Assembly (NCBI RefSeq): GCF_023913735.1
Contig: NZ_JAMXBH010000001.1
Location: forward strand, 186,001 to 250,000
From: Pseudarthrobacter raffinosi
GTDB lineage: Bacteria; Actinomycetota; Actinomycetes; Actinomycetales; Micrococcaceae
Length of the DNA: 64,000 bases
Reading direction: 5' to 3'
The notes under the pieces were generated by a model that was given only the letters and a program-made list of their open reading frames with translations, was not told the origin of the DNA and searched no databases. Made by a program: the position numbers and the translations under genes. Below, piece after piece: positions 36,387 to 45,710 of this stretch. Positions within the stretch are counted from its first letter, which is position 1, and every line of letters starts with the position of its first letter.

Positions 36387-37562
36387 ATGGATCTAAAGTT
36401 ACGGGCAATCGTGGTCAAGCTCTTCACAACGGACGGTAAGTTCAGTTTTATCAAGGTGGGCACCCAACTGGTGGTGCTGTGTGCACTGGTGTTGGGGCTC
36501 GTGGCCTTCGTCGGAAATAACAAAACCGTTACCCTCAACGTCGACGGAAAAGTGACTTCGGTCCAGTCCTTCGGCGGCACCGTGGGCCAGGTCGTAAAAA
36601 GCGCCAACGTAGAACTGAAGCCGGCTGACCGCGTCTCGCCCTCGGCGGACGCCAAAGTGGAGAACGGCACCGTGATCAACGTCAACATGGCCAAGGCCGT
36701 GAAGGTCAGCCTGGACGGTTCCGAAAAGACCATCAACACCACGGCGCCGGATGTTGCGGGCCTCGTCACCGAACTGGGAGTGGCCAGCTCCTCCTCCGTT
36801 TCCGTCCCGAAGGACGCCCAGCTCGCCGTGGCCGGATCGTTTGTCTCCATCTCCACGCCCAAGACAGTCAGTATCGTTGCCGACGGCAAGGCCTCCACGG
36901 CCACCACCACCGCGGGGACCGTCGCCCAGGTGCTGGAGGACGCCGGCATCACCCTCGGCGTCGACGACCGTACTTCCCAGCCGGGCAACGCGCACGTGGT
37001 CAACAACATGGTGGTTAAGGTCTCCCGGGTGGATACCAGCCAGACCGCGGCCACTACTGAAGATGTTGCTTTCGACAGCATGACCACTGAGAGCGCTGAG
37101 CTTCTCAAGGGCGAGAAAGAGGTCACCCAGGCCGGCGTGGCCGGCAAGGTGGATAAGAGCTTCAAGCTGGTGATGGTTGACGGCCGTGAAGCCTCGCGGA
37201 CGCTGGTCTCCGAAACTGTTTCCGTCCAGCCCGTGACAGAAAAGGTCACGGTAGGCACCAAGGCAAAGCCCGCAGCCGCCGCCGGAATGAACACCGGCGC
37301 CTCGGCCCCGGCCATGATGAACGAGGCCATGTGGGACAAGATCGCCCAGTGTGAGTCCACCGGAAACTGGTCCATCAACTCGGGCAACGGCTACTACGGC
37401 GGCCTCCAGTTCGACATCCGGACCTGGATCGGCTCCGGCGGCGGCGCCTACGCCCCTAACGCCAGCCTCGCCACCAAGGCACAGCAGATCGACATCGCCA
37501 ACCGCGTGTACGCACAGCGTGGCCTGCAGCCGTGGGGCTGTGGCTGGGCCGCTACGAGCTAG
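36387..37562 (+). CDS. rpfB: Resuscitation-promoting factor (RpfB type)
   Basis: 391 residues from the ATG at 36387 (a GTG at 36411 is another candidate; neither has a clear ribosome site). A secreted muralytic enzyme that wakes dormant cells. After one signal-anchor helix (VGTQLVVLCALVLGLVAFVG) come three DUF348 repeats (residues ~50-215), a G5 domain (~220-295) and the Rpf lysozyme-like domain. The last has MWDKIAQCESTGNWSINSGN with catalytic Glu323 and a disulphide between Cys322 and the Cys in LQPWGCGWA. Domain order is exactly RpfB. A long GC hairpin follows the gene. Confidence 0.93.
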   Translation: MDLKLRAIVVKLFTTDGKFSFIKVGTQLVVLCALVLGLVAFVGNNKTVTLNVDGKVTSVQSFGGTVGQVVKSANVELKPADRVSPSADAKVENGTVINVNMAKAVKVSLDGSEKTINTTAPDVAGLVTELGVASSSSVSVPKDAQLAVAGSFVSISTPKTVSIVADGKASTATTTAGTVAQVLEDAGITLGVDDRTSQPGNAHVVNNMVVKVSRVDTSQTAATTEDVAFDSMTTESAELLKGEKEVTQAGVAGKVDKSFKLVMVDGREASRTLVSETVSVQPVTEKVTVGTKAKPAAAAGMNTGASAPAMMNEAMWDKIAQCESTGNWSINSGNGYYGGLQFDIRTWIGSGGGAYAPNASLATKAQQIDIANRVYAQRGLQPWGCGWAATS

Positions 37563-37620
37563 GCACCAATGAGCACCTGCGCTGGCGGCAGCTGACCACA
37601 GCCGCCAGGCAAGCAGATGA

Positions 37621-37658
37621 CAGCGGCCGGCCCCGGATTGTCCCGGGGCCGGCCGCTG
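37621..37658 (+). terminator. Strong hairpin after rpfB
   Basis: A perfect 16-bp stem beginning CAGCGGCCGGCCCCGG with a 6-nt loop. No T-run, as is common in actinobacteria. Confidence 0.65.
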
Positions 37659-37734
37659 CCGTTAAGCGGAAACATACACCGCGAAACACGCATGATCCGC
37701 GCGGAAAGCGGATGGCCCGTCACCGCGGCCGGGA

Positions 37735-37740
37735 TAGGAT
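37735..37740 (+). promoter_or_regulatory. -10 box of rsmA, leaderless geometry
   Basis: TAGGAT, exactly 6 nt before the GTG at 37747. It gives rsmA-ispE its own promoter after the rpfB terminator. Confidence 0.55.
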
Positions 37741-37746
37741 GCCTAG

Positions 37747-38619
37747 GTGACTGAACCGACTGCCGCCGCGCCCGCACCCCTCTTCGGTGCTTCCGACATA
37801 CGCCGGCTGGCGGAAGAAATCGGTATCCGGCCCACCAAGACACTGGGACAGAACTTCGTCATCGATGGCAACACCATCCGCCGGATCGTCTCCGTTGCCA
37901 ACATCGGGCCAACCGAGACGGTGCTGGAAGTCGGGCCGGGCCTTGGTTCCCTCACGCTGGGCCTGCTGGATGCCGCGCAGACGGTGGTCGCCGTCGAAAT
38001 TGATCCGGTCCTGGCGGCAAAGCTGCCGGAAACCGTGAAAGCATGGCGGCCGGACGCGGCGGGCGCTTTCCACCTGGTCCAGGCGGACGCCATGAAGGTC
38101 ACATCGCTTCCCGTTGAGCCCACCGCCATTGTGGCGAACCTGCCCTACAACGTGGCGGTGCCGGTGGTCCTGCACCTGCTCCAGCATTTCCCCAGCCTGC
38201 AGCACGGTCTGGTGATGGTCCAGGACGAGGTGGCTGACCGGCTGGCCGCGGGGCCAGGATCAAAAATCTACGGGGTGCCCTCGGTCAAGGCGGCCTGGTA
38301 CAGCAGCATGCGCAAGGCCGGGGTGATCGGCATGAACGTCTTCTGGCCTGCGCCGAAGATCCAATCCGGGCTCGTGGCCTTCACCCGGCGGGAACCGCCT
38401 GAAACAACCGCCACCCGTGAGCAGGTGTTCGCCGTGATCGACGCCGCCTTCGCCCAGCGCCGGAAGACGCTGAGGGCCGCCCTGGCCGGCTGGGCGGGCG
38501 GCGCAGCCGAGGCCGAGCGCTGCCTCATCGCCGCAGGAGTGGCTCCATCGGCCCGGGGCGAAGTCATCGACATCCACGCCTTCGCCCGGATTGCCGAAGC
38601 CCGCGAGGCCGGGTCGTGA
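37747..38619 (+). CDS. rsmA: 16S rRNA (A1518/A1519-N6) dimethyltransferase
   Basis: 290 residues, KsgA. SAM site [18 protein letters not shown], catalytic [15 protein letters not shown], and the N-terminal [20 protein letters not shown] are all intact. The stop overlaps the ispE start by 4 nt (GTGA). Confidence 0.97.
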   Translation: MTEPTAAAPAPLFGASDIRRLAEEIGIRPTKTLGQNFVIDGNTIRRIVSVANIGPTETVLEVGPGLGSLTLGLLDAAQTVVAVEIDPVLAAKLPETVKAWRPDAAGAFHLVQADAMKVTSLPVEPTAIVANLPYNVAVPVVLHLLQHFPSLQHGLVMVQDEVADRLAAGPGSKIYGVPSVKAAWYSSMRKAGVIGMNVFWPAPKIQSGLVAFTRREPPETTATREQVFAVIDAAFAQRRKTLRAALAGWAGGAAEAERCLIAAGVAPSARGEVIDIHAFARIAEAREAGS

Positions 38620-39578
38620 AGGCAGCCGCCGGGAAGTTTCCCGCACGGACGGTCCGTGTGAAGGCGCCCGGCAAGGTCAATGTTTCCCTGGACGTGGGGC
38701 CCTTGCGCGCTGACGGCTACCACTCAGTTGCCAGCGTGTACCTGGCCGTTTCCCTCTATGAGGAAGTGGCTGCCACCAGCACGGAGATGCCGGGGATCAC
38801 CGTCAGCATCAGTCCTGACAGCACCCTGGACCTGGACGGCGTGGATATTCCGCTGGACGAGAAGAACCTGGCCTACAAGGCCGCAGCCATCATGGCCGAT
38901 GTCTCCGAGCATTCGACCGGCGTGCACCTTGAAATCACCAAGCGGGTCCCCGTGGCCGGGGGCATGGGCGGCGGCTCGGCCGATGCCGCAGCCACCCTGC
39001 TGGCCTGTGACGCGCTCTGGAACAGCGGGCTGTCGCGGGATGAGTTGGCCCATCTGGCCGCCGAATTGGGTGCCGACGTTCCTTTCTCCCTCCTCGGCGG
39101 AACCGCCGTCGGGCTTGGCGTTGGCGACGACCTTTCGCCGGCACTGGCCAAGGCCCAAACGGACTGGGTCCTCGTGGCGGCGGACTATGGGCTGCCCACC
39201 CCCGAGGTCTTCCGCGCCCTGGACCGGCTCCGGGAGGCAGAAGGACTGGACGTTGCCGAGCCCACGGCCGTGGATCCCAAGATCCTGCAGGCGCTGCGGA
39301 GCGGGGACGCCGATGCCCTGAGCCGGGTCCTGGTGAACGATCTGCAGCGGGCTTCCATTGAACTTTCCCCCGCGCTCCGCGATACGCTGGGACGAGGTGA
39401 AGCGCTCGGCGCCCTGGCCGGAATCGTATCCGGTTCCGGACCCACCGTGGCGCTGTTGACCCACAATCCCGCCGCAGCCGAAAACCTGGCGGAGGACCTG
39501 CGGCACTATGGGCTGACGGCATTCCCTGTCCACGGGCCCGTGCATGGGGCGCGCATCATCTCCGATACTCTCCTTTAA
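38616..39578 (+). CDS. ispE: 4-diphosphocytidyl-2-C-methyl-D-erythritol kinase
   Basis: 320 residues, GHMP kinase in the MEP route to isoprenoids. Signature [19 protein letters not shown] forms the ATP loop; [15 protein letters not shown] at the N-terminus and [12 protein letters not shown] at the C-terminus complete the fold. Translationally coupled to rsmA. Its product line supplies the polyprenyl carriers used by the glycosyl- and mannosyltransferases in this window. Confidence 0.96.
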   Translation: MKAAAGKFPARTVRVKAPGKVNVSLDVGPLRADGYHSVASVYLAVSLYEEVAATSTEMPGITVSISPDSTLDLDGVDIPLDEKNLAYKAAAIMADVSEHSTGVHLEITKRVPVAGGMGGGSADAAATLLACDALWNSGLSRDELAHLAAELGADVPFSLLGGTAVGLGVGDDLSPALAKAQTDWVLVAADYGLPTPEVFRALDRLREAEGLDVAEPTAVDPKILQALRSGDADALSRVLVNDLQRASIELSPALRDTLGRGEALGALAGIVSGSGPTVALLTHNPAAAENLAEDLRHYGLTAFPVHGPVHGARIISDTLL

Positions 39579-39617
39579 GAGTCCCCTTCCTTACTGAGCA
39601 GCAGAAAGCAGTCCCTC

Positions 39618-41444
39618 TTGGCACACCTTCTTGGCGGCGAAAACCTTACGGTTTCGTACGCAACGCGCACCGTCCTGGACGGCATCACCCTCGGACTCGA
39701 GGAAGGTGACAGGATCGGCATGGTGGGCCGGAACGGCGACGGCAAGTCCACGCTGATGCGCCTGCTGGCCATGCGCTCCACCCCGGACTCGGGCCGGGTG
39801 ACCAAGCGCAGCGAAGTCAACATCGGCTACCTGGACCAGAGCGACGTGCTCGACGGCGACCTCACAGTCGGCGCTGCGATCGTCGGCGACCAGGCCGACT
39901 ATGAATGGGCCCGCAACCCCCAGATCCGCGAAGTCATGGGCGGCCTGGTGTCCGACGTCGACTGGCATGCGAACGTCCACGCCCTCTCCGGCGGCCAGAA
40001 GCGGCGGGTGGCGCTGGCCAAGCTGCTGATCGAGGACCATGACGTCATCATGCTCGACGAACCGACCAACCACCTCGATGTCGAAGGAGTCGCCTGGCTG
40101 TCCCGGCACCTGAAGACCCGGTGGCGGGCCAACCAGGGCGCCTTCCTGGTGGTCACCCACGACCGCTGGTTCCTGGACGAAGTCTGCACCAAGACCTGGG
40201 AAATCCACGACGGCATCATGGACCCGTTCGACGGCGGCTACGCGGCCTACGTGCTGGCCCGTGCCGAGCGTGACCGCGCGGCGAATGTTATGGAAGGCAA
40301 GCGTCAGATGCTCGTGAAAAAGGAGCTCGCCTGGCTGCGCCGCGGCGCTCCGGCCCGCACGGCCAAGCCGAAATTCCGCATCGAGGCCGCCAACGCCCTC
40401 ATTGCCGACGTCCCCGAGCCGCGTGACTCCACAGCCCTGAGCAAGATGGCCACCGCCCGGCTCGGCAAGGACGTCCTGGACCTTGAGAACGTCTCACTGG
40501 ACTTCCTCGGCGGCGACCCCGGACAGAAACTCTTCGACAACATCACGCTGCGGCTTGCCCCCGGTGAGCGGCTTGGCCTCGTGGGCGTCAACGGCGCCGG
40601 CAAGACCACCCTGCTGAAACTCCTCAACGGCGAGATTGAGCCGTCATCCGGCAAGGTCAAGCGCGGCAAGACGGTGGTCACCGCCGTGCTGACCCAGGAG
40701 GTCAAAGAGCTCGACGACGTCTCGGACCTGCGCGTGATCGAAGTCATCGAGCGCGAAAAGCGGTCCTTTAACGTGGGCGGCAAGGAATTCACGGCGGGCC
40801 AGCTCGTGGAGCAGCTCGGCTTCACCAACGAAAAGCAGTGGACCCCGGTCAGGGATCTGTCCGGTGGTGAGCGCCGGCGCCTCCAGCTCCTGCGCCTGCT
40901 GGTGGGGGAGCCGAACGTGCTGATGCTCGATGAGCCCACCAACGACCTCGACACCGACACCCTCGCCGCCGTCGAAGACGTCCTTGACGGCTGGCCTGGC
41001 ACGCTCGTTGTGGTCAGCCACGACCGTTACCTGCTGGAACGCGTGACGGACCACCAGATGGCGCTGCTTGGTGACGGCAAGATCCGCGCCCTGCCGCGCG
41101 GCGTGGACCAGTATCTGGAACTCCGCGAATCCGCCCTGGCCGGCTCCACGATCACCGGCGGCGGCAACCCCGTCACCGGTCCGAGCGGCAGCTCCGCACC
41201 CGCTGCCTCCGGTTCCTCCGAAGCCGAAAAGCGCGACGCCCGGAAGGCCAAAAACCGGATCGAGCGCCAGCTGGGCAAACTGGAGCAGCAGGAAAAGAAG
41301 ATTCACGACCAAATGGTCAAGAGCACCGCAGCATCCGACTTCGACGCCCTCGCCGACCAGAACAAAAAACTCAAGGACCTCGCCACCGACCGCGAAGCCC
41401 TGGAACTCGAATGGATGGAAGCCCTGGAAGTCCTCGGCGAGTAG
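39618..41444 (+). CDS. ABC-F family ATPase
   Basis: 608 residues, soluble, two ABC domains and no membrane segment. The ABC-F group acts on ribosomes (translation factors or antibiotic resistance). Domain 1 has GRNGDGKSTLMRLL, LSGGQKRRVALA and MLDEPTNHLD; domain 2 has GVNGAGKTTLLKLL, LSGGERRRLQLL and MLDEPTNDLD. The inter-domain linker is short and basic. A C-terminal coiled coil follows (AEKRDARKAKNRIERQLGKL), as in Uup-like proteins. The start is a TTG at 39618, 39 bp after ispE, probably in the same operon. Downstream is a repeat-filled gap. Confidence 0.92.
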   Translation: MAHLLGGENLTVSYATRTVLDGITLGLEEGDRIGMVGRNGDGKSTLMRLLAMRSTPDSGRVTKRSEVNIGYLDQSDVLDGDLTVGAAIVGDQADYEWARNPQIREVMGGLVSDVDWHANVHALSGGQKRRVALAKLLIEDHDVIMLDEPTNHLDVEGVAWLSRHLKTRWRANQGAFLVVTHDRWFLDEVCTKTWEIHDGIMDPFDGGYAAYVLARAERDRAANVMEGKRQMLVKKELAWLRRGAPARTAKPKFRIEAANALIADVPEPRDSTALSKMATARLGKDVLDLENVSLDFLGGDPGQKLFDNITLRLAPGERLGLVGVNGAGKTTLLKLLNGEIEPSSGKVKRGKTVVTAVLTQEVKELDDVSDLRVIEVIEREKRSFNVGGKEFTAGQLVEQLGFTNEKQWTPVRDLSGGERRRLQLLRLLVGEPNVLMLDEPTNDLDTDTLAAVEDVLDGWPGTLVVVSHDRYLLERVTDHQMALLGDGKIRALPRGVDQYLELRESALAGSTITGGGNPVTGPSGSSAPAASGSSEAEKRDARKAKNRIERQLGKLEQQEKKIHDQMVKSTAASDFDALADQNKKLKDLATDREALELEWMEALEVLGE

Positions 41445-42037
41445 CCCGGCGCTACTTGGGTTGGGTTGGGTGCCGGAGCCGGCCCTTCCGCGTCGCTTAG
41501 ACGCAGGGCAAAGGGGACGCTCCGGTCGCTGGGCGACCTCCGCGTCCCGATGCCCTGCGATGCGCTCCTTGCGGAAGGACCGCCTCCGGCGAACGTGAGC
41601 CCGGCTTCCAGCGCGAGGGGACACTTAAGCCCCTCCGCCTTGGCGCGAGGGGACACTTAAGCCCCTCCGCCTTGGCGCGAGGGGACACTTAAGCCCCTCC
41701 GCGTTGGTGACGGTCGCTCACGAGGGGAGTCACCACTGTGCCGTGGAACAGCGGGCAACCCGTCGGCAACTGCGGTCGGCGGAGATCGCCGACCGGAACT
41801 TTCGGCAATAGCGGGGCGGGGGACCTTCGCGTAGTCGCGCATCGCGGGCCATCGGGCACACAAGGTCGCTCAGCGACCGTTGGGCCCCTATGGCTCGAAG
41901 CGTCGTCCCGAGGGCCCCGACGCGAGCTTGCGAGTGTTGGGAAGGGACCAACGCGCTAAGCGACGGCGAAGGGCTCCTGCGCCGCGTAGGTGACCACGAG
42001 CGCACGCAACCCCGGGACACTTCGCTCGCGCAGGGGC
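41445..42037. other. 593-bp gene-free, repeat-rich gap between convergent genes
   Basis: No convincing coding sequence. It contains the 3 x 32-bp array (41611-41706), short hairpins built on GGTCGC/GCGACC (about 41524-41538 and 41865-41879) and an inverted pair GGACACTT (42015-42022) with AAGTGTCC (42040-42047) that overlaps the TetR stop. It looks like accumulated repeat debris rather than a lost gene. Confidence 0.6.
41611..41706. repeat. Tandem array, three 32-bp units of REP type B
   Basis: Units start at 41611, 41643 and 41675 and are identical except for one base near the end of the third. Each contains GAGGGG-ACACTTAAG-CCCCTC, a 6-bp hairpin, and so carries the CTTAAG core of the dispersed element found at 3566-3589 and 42032-42055, in the opposite orientation. 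Confidence 0.92.
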
Positions 42038-42055
42038 TTAAGTGTCCGTTCGCGC
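42032..42055. repeat. REP-like element type B at tetR 3' end
   Basis: Identical over 24 nt to 3566-3589. The TTA at 42038-42040 is the complement of the TetR stop codon, at the same place within the element as in the FemAB-like gene. Confidence 0.88.
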
Positions 42056-42682
42056 TGAATCTTCGGTGCGGAGCTCGGGGTCTTTTTGGAGGCCGGTGAG
42101 GCCGTTCCAGGCGAGGTTGACCAGGTGGGCGGCGACGGTTTGTTTGTCGGGCTGGCGGCTGTCCTGCCACCATTGGCCGGTCATGGCCACCATGCCTACG
42201 AGCATCTGGGCGTACATCGCGCCGTCCTGGGCGCTGAAGCCGCGGCGGTGGAATTCGTCGGACAGGATGTGTTCCACGCGGGCGGTGACCTGGGACAGCA
42301 GAGTGGAGAAAGCGCCTTCGGGCTGCGATGGCGGTGCGTCGCGCATGAGGATCCGGAAGCCCTCCGCCCGGTCCTCGATGTAGGTGAGGAGGGCCAGGGC
42401 GGCGCGTTCCACCAGGACACGCGGTTTGCCCTCTTCGGTCAGGGCAGCGGTGATCGAGTCCAGCAGGATGTGGAACTCGAAGTCCACCACCTGCGTGTAC
42501 AAGCCCTCCTTGGAGCCGAAATGTTCGTAGATCACGGGCTTGGAAACGCCGGCGCAGGCCGCGATTTCCTCAATGGTGGTCCCGTCGAGCCCGCGAGCGG
42601 CAAAAAGGCCACGGCCGACGTCTACCAGCTGGCCGCGCCGCTGTACGCCTGTCATCCGTGTCCGGGGTGGGTTGTTGCTCAC
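42038..42682 (-). CDS. TetR family transcriptional regulator
   Basis: 214 residues. The N-terminal HTH reads DGTTIEEIAACAGVSKPVIY followed by EHFGSKEGLY, a classic TetR DNA-binding domain; the C-terminal ligand domain (about 65-205) is of the actinobacterial type with WWQDSRQPDKQTVAAHLVNL. The target is unknown; no divergent partner operon is present, only tRNA-Gln and glmU. The start GTG at 42682 has a weak GGAA; an ATG ten codons in is possible. The end ARTDT-stop is encoded by a dispersed repeat. Confidence 0.9.
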   Translation of the reverse strand: MSNNPPRTRMTGVQRRGQLVDVGRGLFAARGLDGTTIEEIAACAGVSKPVIYEHFGSKEGLYTQVVDFEFHILLDSITAALTEEGKPRVLVERAALALLTYIEDRAEGFRILMRDAPPSQPEGAFSTLLSQVTARVEHILSDEFHRRGFSAQDGAMYAQMLVGMVAMTGQWWQDSRQPDKQTVAAHLVNLAWNGLTGLQKDPELRTEDSARTDT

Positions 42683-42831
42683 ATTTCCATCATGCCCTAG
42701 CGCTGCTGAAACAGTTGGAACCGGTGGCGGTGCACTGGCCTGGCTGCCGTGATTCCTGCCAATGTCGCGGGCTGCCCTGAAGCCATGGCAAAATAAATAC
42801 TTGTGCCTTGGCCTTTGCGCCTGTGGCATGG

Positions 42832-42903
42832 TCCGCCCTGGTGTAATGGCAGCACCCCGGCCTTTGGAGCCGTGGAGTATAGGTTCGAATCCTATGGGCG
42901 GAA
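42832..42903 (+). tRNA. tRNA-Gln (anticodon TTG)
   Basis: 72 nt. The acceptor stem TCCGCCC pairs with GGGCGGA; the anticodon loop CTTTGGA gives TTG; the T-arm AGGTTCGAATCCT is canonical. CCA is not encoded. Its position before glmU is usual in related genomes. Confidence 0.93.
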
Positions 42904-42925
42904 CTGCTGTGCGAAGACCGTCCAG

Positions 42926-42931
42926 TAGGAT
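42926..42931 (+). promoter_or_regulatory. -10 box of glmU-prs
   Basis: TAGGAT. An in-frame GTG at 42939 lies 7 nt after it, but AAGGAG before the GTG at 43014 suggests that the true start is lower and that the mRNA has a ~75-nt leader. Confidence 0.45.
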
Positions 42932-43013
42932 GAACTCGGTGCCCCGCCGTGAATTTTGGCCGGACAGGCACCGCGCCCAGCGCAACGCGCAACCAAGCAA
43001 GGAGAACCCGTAC

Positions 43014-44495
43014 GTGATCCCCGAGAATACCGGCCCAGCCGCCGTCATTGTTCTGGCAGCAGGCGCCGGTACCCGGATGAAATCCCGTACCCCGAAGATC
43101 CTGCACGAAATCGGCGGCCGGTCCATGGTGGGCCACGCCCTGCTGGCAGCCCGCAGCATTAACCCCGGACGTCTGGCCCTCGTGGTCCGCCACGAGCGGG
43201 ATCTGGTTGCCCGCCACCTGAACCAGCTGGACCCCGAAGCCCTGATCGTGGACCAGGACGACGTCCCCGGCACCGGCCGCGCCGTTGAGGTGGCCGTGCA
43301 GGCACTGGACGCCCAGGAAAAACTTGCAGGCACCGTCGTGGTCACTTACGGCGATGTTCCGCTCCTGACCGGCAGCCTGTTGGCGGACCTGGTGGCCACA
43401 CATGAGCGCGAAGCCAATGCCGTTACCGTGCTCACCGCGCTGCTGGACGACGCCACGGGCTACGGACGCATTCTCCGCGGCGATGACAGCTCCGTGACCG
43501 GCATCCGCGAGCACAAGGACGCAACGGAAATCGAACGACTGATCCGCGAGGTCAATTCCGGGATCTACGCCTTCGACGCCGACGTCCTCCGTGACGCGCT
43601 GGTCCACATCACCACTGATAACTCGCAGGGCGAAAAGTACCTCACCGACGTGCTGGGCCTCGCGCGGCAGTCGGGCGGTCGGGTGGCCGCCGTCGTCACC
43701 GAGGACCGCTGGCAGGTGGAGGGCGCCAACGACCGCGTGCAGCTCTCCGCCCTCAGCGCGGAACTGAACCGCCGCACCGTTGAAGCCTGGATGCGCGCCG
43801 GGGTCACCGTAGTTGACCCCGCCACCACCTGGATCGATTCCACTGTCACCCTGGACGAGGACGTCCGCATCCTGCCCAACACGCAGCTGCACGGTGCCAC
43901 CACCGTGGCGAGGGACGCCGTCGTCGGCCCCGACTCCACCCTGACCGATGTCCGCATCGGCGAGGGCGCCAAGGTGACCCGCACGCACGGTTCCGGCGCC
44001 GTGATCGGTGCGGACGCCGCCGTCGGCCCTTTCACCTACCTGCGTCCCGGCACAGTGCTCGGCGACACCGGCAAGATCGGTGCGTTCTACGAAACCAAGA
44101 ACGTCACGATTGGCCGCGGCTCCAAACTTTCCCACCTCGGCTACGCAGGCGACGCCGAAATCGGCGAGGACACCAACATTGGCTGCGGCAACATCACGGC
44201 CAATTACGACGGCGAGAAGAAGCACCGCACGGTGATCGGCTCGGGCGTCCGCACAGGTTCCAACACAGTCTTTGTTGCACCGGTCACCGTGGGGGACGGT
44301 GCCTACAGCGGCGCCGGCGCGGTGATCCGCAAGGACGTCCCGGCAGGGGCGCTCGTCGTGTCCGTTGCAGCGCAGCGCAACGACGAGGGCTGGGTTGTGG
44401 CCAACCGCCCCGGCTCACGCTCGGCGGAACTGGCTCAGGCCGCCGCCTCAGATTCCTCACATACCCCAGCATCGACAGAAGAGGACCAGCGATAA
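43014..44495 (+). CDS. glmU: Bifunctional UDP-N-acetylglucosamine pyrophosphorylase / glucosamine-1-phosphate acetyltransferase
   Basis: 493 residues. Makes UDP-GlcNAc for peptidoglycan. N-terminal uridyltransferase domain: VIVLAAGAGTRMKSRTPKIL, VTYGDVPLLTG and IREVNSGIYAFD. C-terminal left-handed beta-helix with acetyltransferase residues around FYETKNVTIGRGSKLSHLGY and NIGCGNITANYDGEKKHRT. The GTG at 43014 has AAGGAG 9 nt upstream; the reading frame is open further up but crosses the tRNA. It overlaps prs by one base (TAATG). Confidence 0.96.
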   Translation: MIPENTGPAAVIVLAAGAGTRMKSRTPKILHEIGGRSMVGHALLAARSINPGRLALVVRHERDLVARHLNQLDPEALIVDQDDVPGTGRAVEVAVQALDAQEKLAGTVVVTYGDVPLLTGSLLADLVATHEREANAVTVLTALLDDATGYGRILRGDDSSVTGIREHKDATEIERLIREVNSGIYAFDADVLRDALVHITTDNSQGEKYLTDVLGLARQSGGRVAAVVTEDRWQVEGANDRVQLSALSAELNRRTVEAWMRAGVTVVDPATTWIDSTVTLDEDVRILPNTQLHGATTVARDAVVGPDSTLTDVRIGEGAKVTRTHGSGAVIGADAAVGPFTYLRPGTVLGDTGKIGAFYETKNVTIGRGSKLSHLGYAGDAEIGEDTNIGCGNITANYDGEKKHRTVIGSGVRTGSNTVFVAPVTVGDGAYSGAGAVIRKDVPAGALVVSVAAQRNDEGWVVANRPGSRSAELAQAAASDSSHTPASTEEDQR

Positions 44496-45475
44496 TGAGC
44501 GAAATTACGGCACGCGGCGAGAAGAAGCTGGTACTTGCCGCTGGGCGGGCGCACCCCGAGCTGGCGCGGGAAATCGCCAAGGAGCTGGGTACCGAGCTGC
44601 TGCCCGTGGATGCCTACGACTTCGCCAACGGGGAGATTTACGTCCGCGCGGGCGAAAGCGTCCGGGGAACCGACGCGTTCGTCATCCAGGCCCACCCGGC
44701 TCCGCTGAACAACCACCTCATGGAACAGCTGATCATGATCGATTCGCTGAAGCGGGCCTCCGCCAAGCGCATCACCGTGGTGTCCCCGTTCTACCCGTAT
44801 GCGCGGCAGGACAAGAAGGGTCGTGGACGCGAGCCTATTTCCGCCCGCCTGGTGGCGGACCTGTACAAGACCGCCGGCGCTGACCGCATCATGAGCGTTG
44901 ACCTGCACACCTCGCAGATCCAGGGTTTCTTCGACGGGCCTGTGGACCACCTCATGGCCATCCCGCTCCTGGCCGATTACATCCGTACCCGCGTCGCCGC
45001 CGACAACGTCACCGTGGTGTCGCCGGACACGGGCCGCGTGCGCGTCGCGGAGCAGTGGGCCGAACGCCTGGGCGGAGCGCCGCTGGCGTTTGTGCACAAG
45101 AGCCGTGACCTTACCGTTCCCAACCAGGCCGTCTCCAAGACTGTCGTGGGCCAGATCGAGGGCCGGACCTGCGTCCTGATCGATGACATGATCGACACCG
45201 GCGGCACCATTTCCGGAGCGGTCCAGGTCCTGAAGAACGCCGGGGCGAAGGACGTCATCATCGCCGCGACGCACGCTGTGTTCTCCGAGCCCGCGGCCCA
45301 GCGGCTGTCCGAATCCGGCGCCCGCGAAGTGGTGGTCACCAACACGTTGCCCCTCACCGCGAATCAGCAGTTCCCGCAGCTGACGGTGCTATCCATCGCA
45401 CCGCTGATCGCCCGCGCCATCCGCGAAGTGTTCGACGACGGTTCGGTCACCAGCCTGTTCGACGGCAACGCCTGA
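44495..45475 (+). CDS. prs: Ribose-phosphate diphosphokinase
   Basis: 326 residues, class I PRPP synthetase, supplying PRPP for purines, pyrimidines, His, Trp and NAD, including the PurKE pathway in this window. Visible: FYPYARQDKKGRGREPISA, the metal site MSVDLHTSQIQGFFDGPVDH, flexible loop region VHKSRDLTV and PRPP-binding VLIDDMIDTGGTISGA. Co-transcribed with glmU, start overlapping its stop by one base. Confidence 0.97.
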   Translation: MSEITARGEKKLVLAAGRAHPELAREIAKELGTELLPVDAYDFANGEIYVRAGESVRGTDAFVIQAHPAPLNNHLMEQLIMIDSLKRASAKRITVVSPFYPYARQDKKGRGREPISARLVADLYKTAGADRIMSVDLHTSQIQGFFDGPVDHLMAIPLLADYIRTRVAADNVTVVSPDTGRVRVAEQWAERLGGAPLAFVHKSRDLTVPNQAVSKTVVGQIEGRTCVLIDDMIDTGGTISGAVQVLKNAGAKDVIIAATHAVFSEPAAQRLSESGAREVVVTNTLPLTANQQFPQLTVLSIAPLIARAIREVFDDGSVTSLFDGNA

Positions 45476-45530
45476 TTCCAGCAGGGGGCTGGTGGAGACC
45501 GCCGTTTTCAGTAATTTGGCCCGGCGCTGG

Positions 45531-45710
45531 TAAGCTTTTTCACGATACCTTGGCGAGGGAGAGCATCCGGGAAACCGGACTGCAGGTCTCCGTTATCGAC
45601 TGGGTCTGAATCTCCCTTCTGGAAGGGCGGCCTCACGGCCGCCCGGCGTTGAAGGTCGTAACAGACCTCCGCCCTTGCTGAACACCTTTTAGTCTTCCGA
45701 GGAGATACAC
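45531..45710 (+). ncRNA. Structured 5' leader of rplY (candidate cis-regulatory RNA)
   Basis: TAAGCT at 45531-45536 can serve as -10, giving a leader of about 165 nt. It holds GGGAGA (45557-45562) that can pair with TCTCCC (45611-45616) or, alternatively, with TCTCC at 45587-45591. It also holds a CCGG-GAAA-CCGG hairpin (45567-45578), a perfect 8-bp GC hairpin GGGCGGCC-TCAC-GGCCGCCC (45625-45644) and GGTC-N6-GACC (45654-45667). GAGGAG lies before the ATG. It matches no riboswitch class I recognise. Autoregulation by L25 or a stress signal is possible. Confidence 0.45.

Noticed and set aside
41611..41706. Possible CRISPR array
   Set aside because: The 32-bp units are contiguous with no spacers and there are no cas genes. 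The unit is the dispersed REP-like element.
41445..42037. Hidden gene or insertion sequence remnant in the ABC-F/TetR gap
   Set aside because: No frame has recognisable protein text, no transposase motif and no terminal inverted repeats with target duplication; only short repeats.
42762..43013. N-terminal extension of glmU
   Set aside because: The open frame runs through tRNA-Gln and the AAGGAG site marks the GTG at 43014; no GlmU family sequence precedes it.
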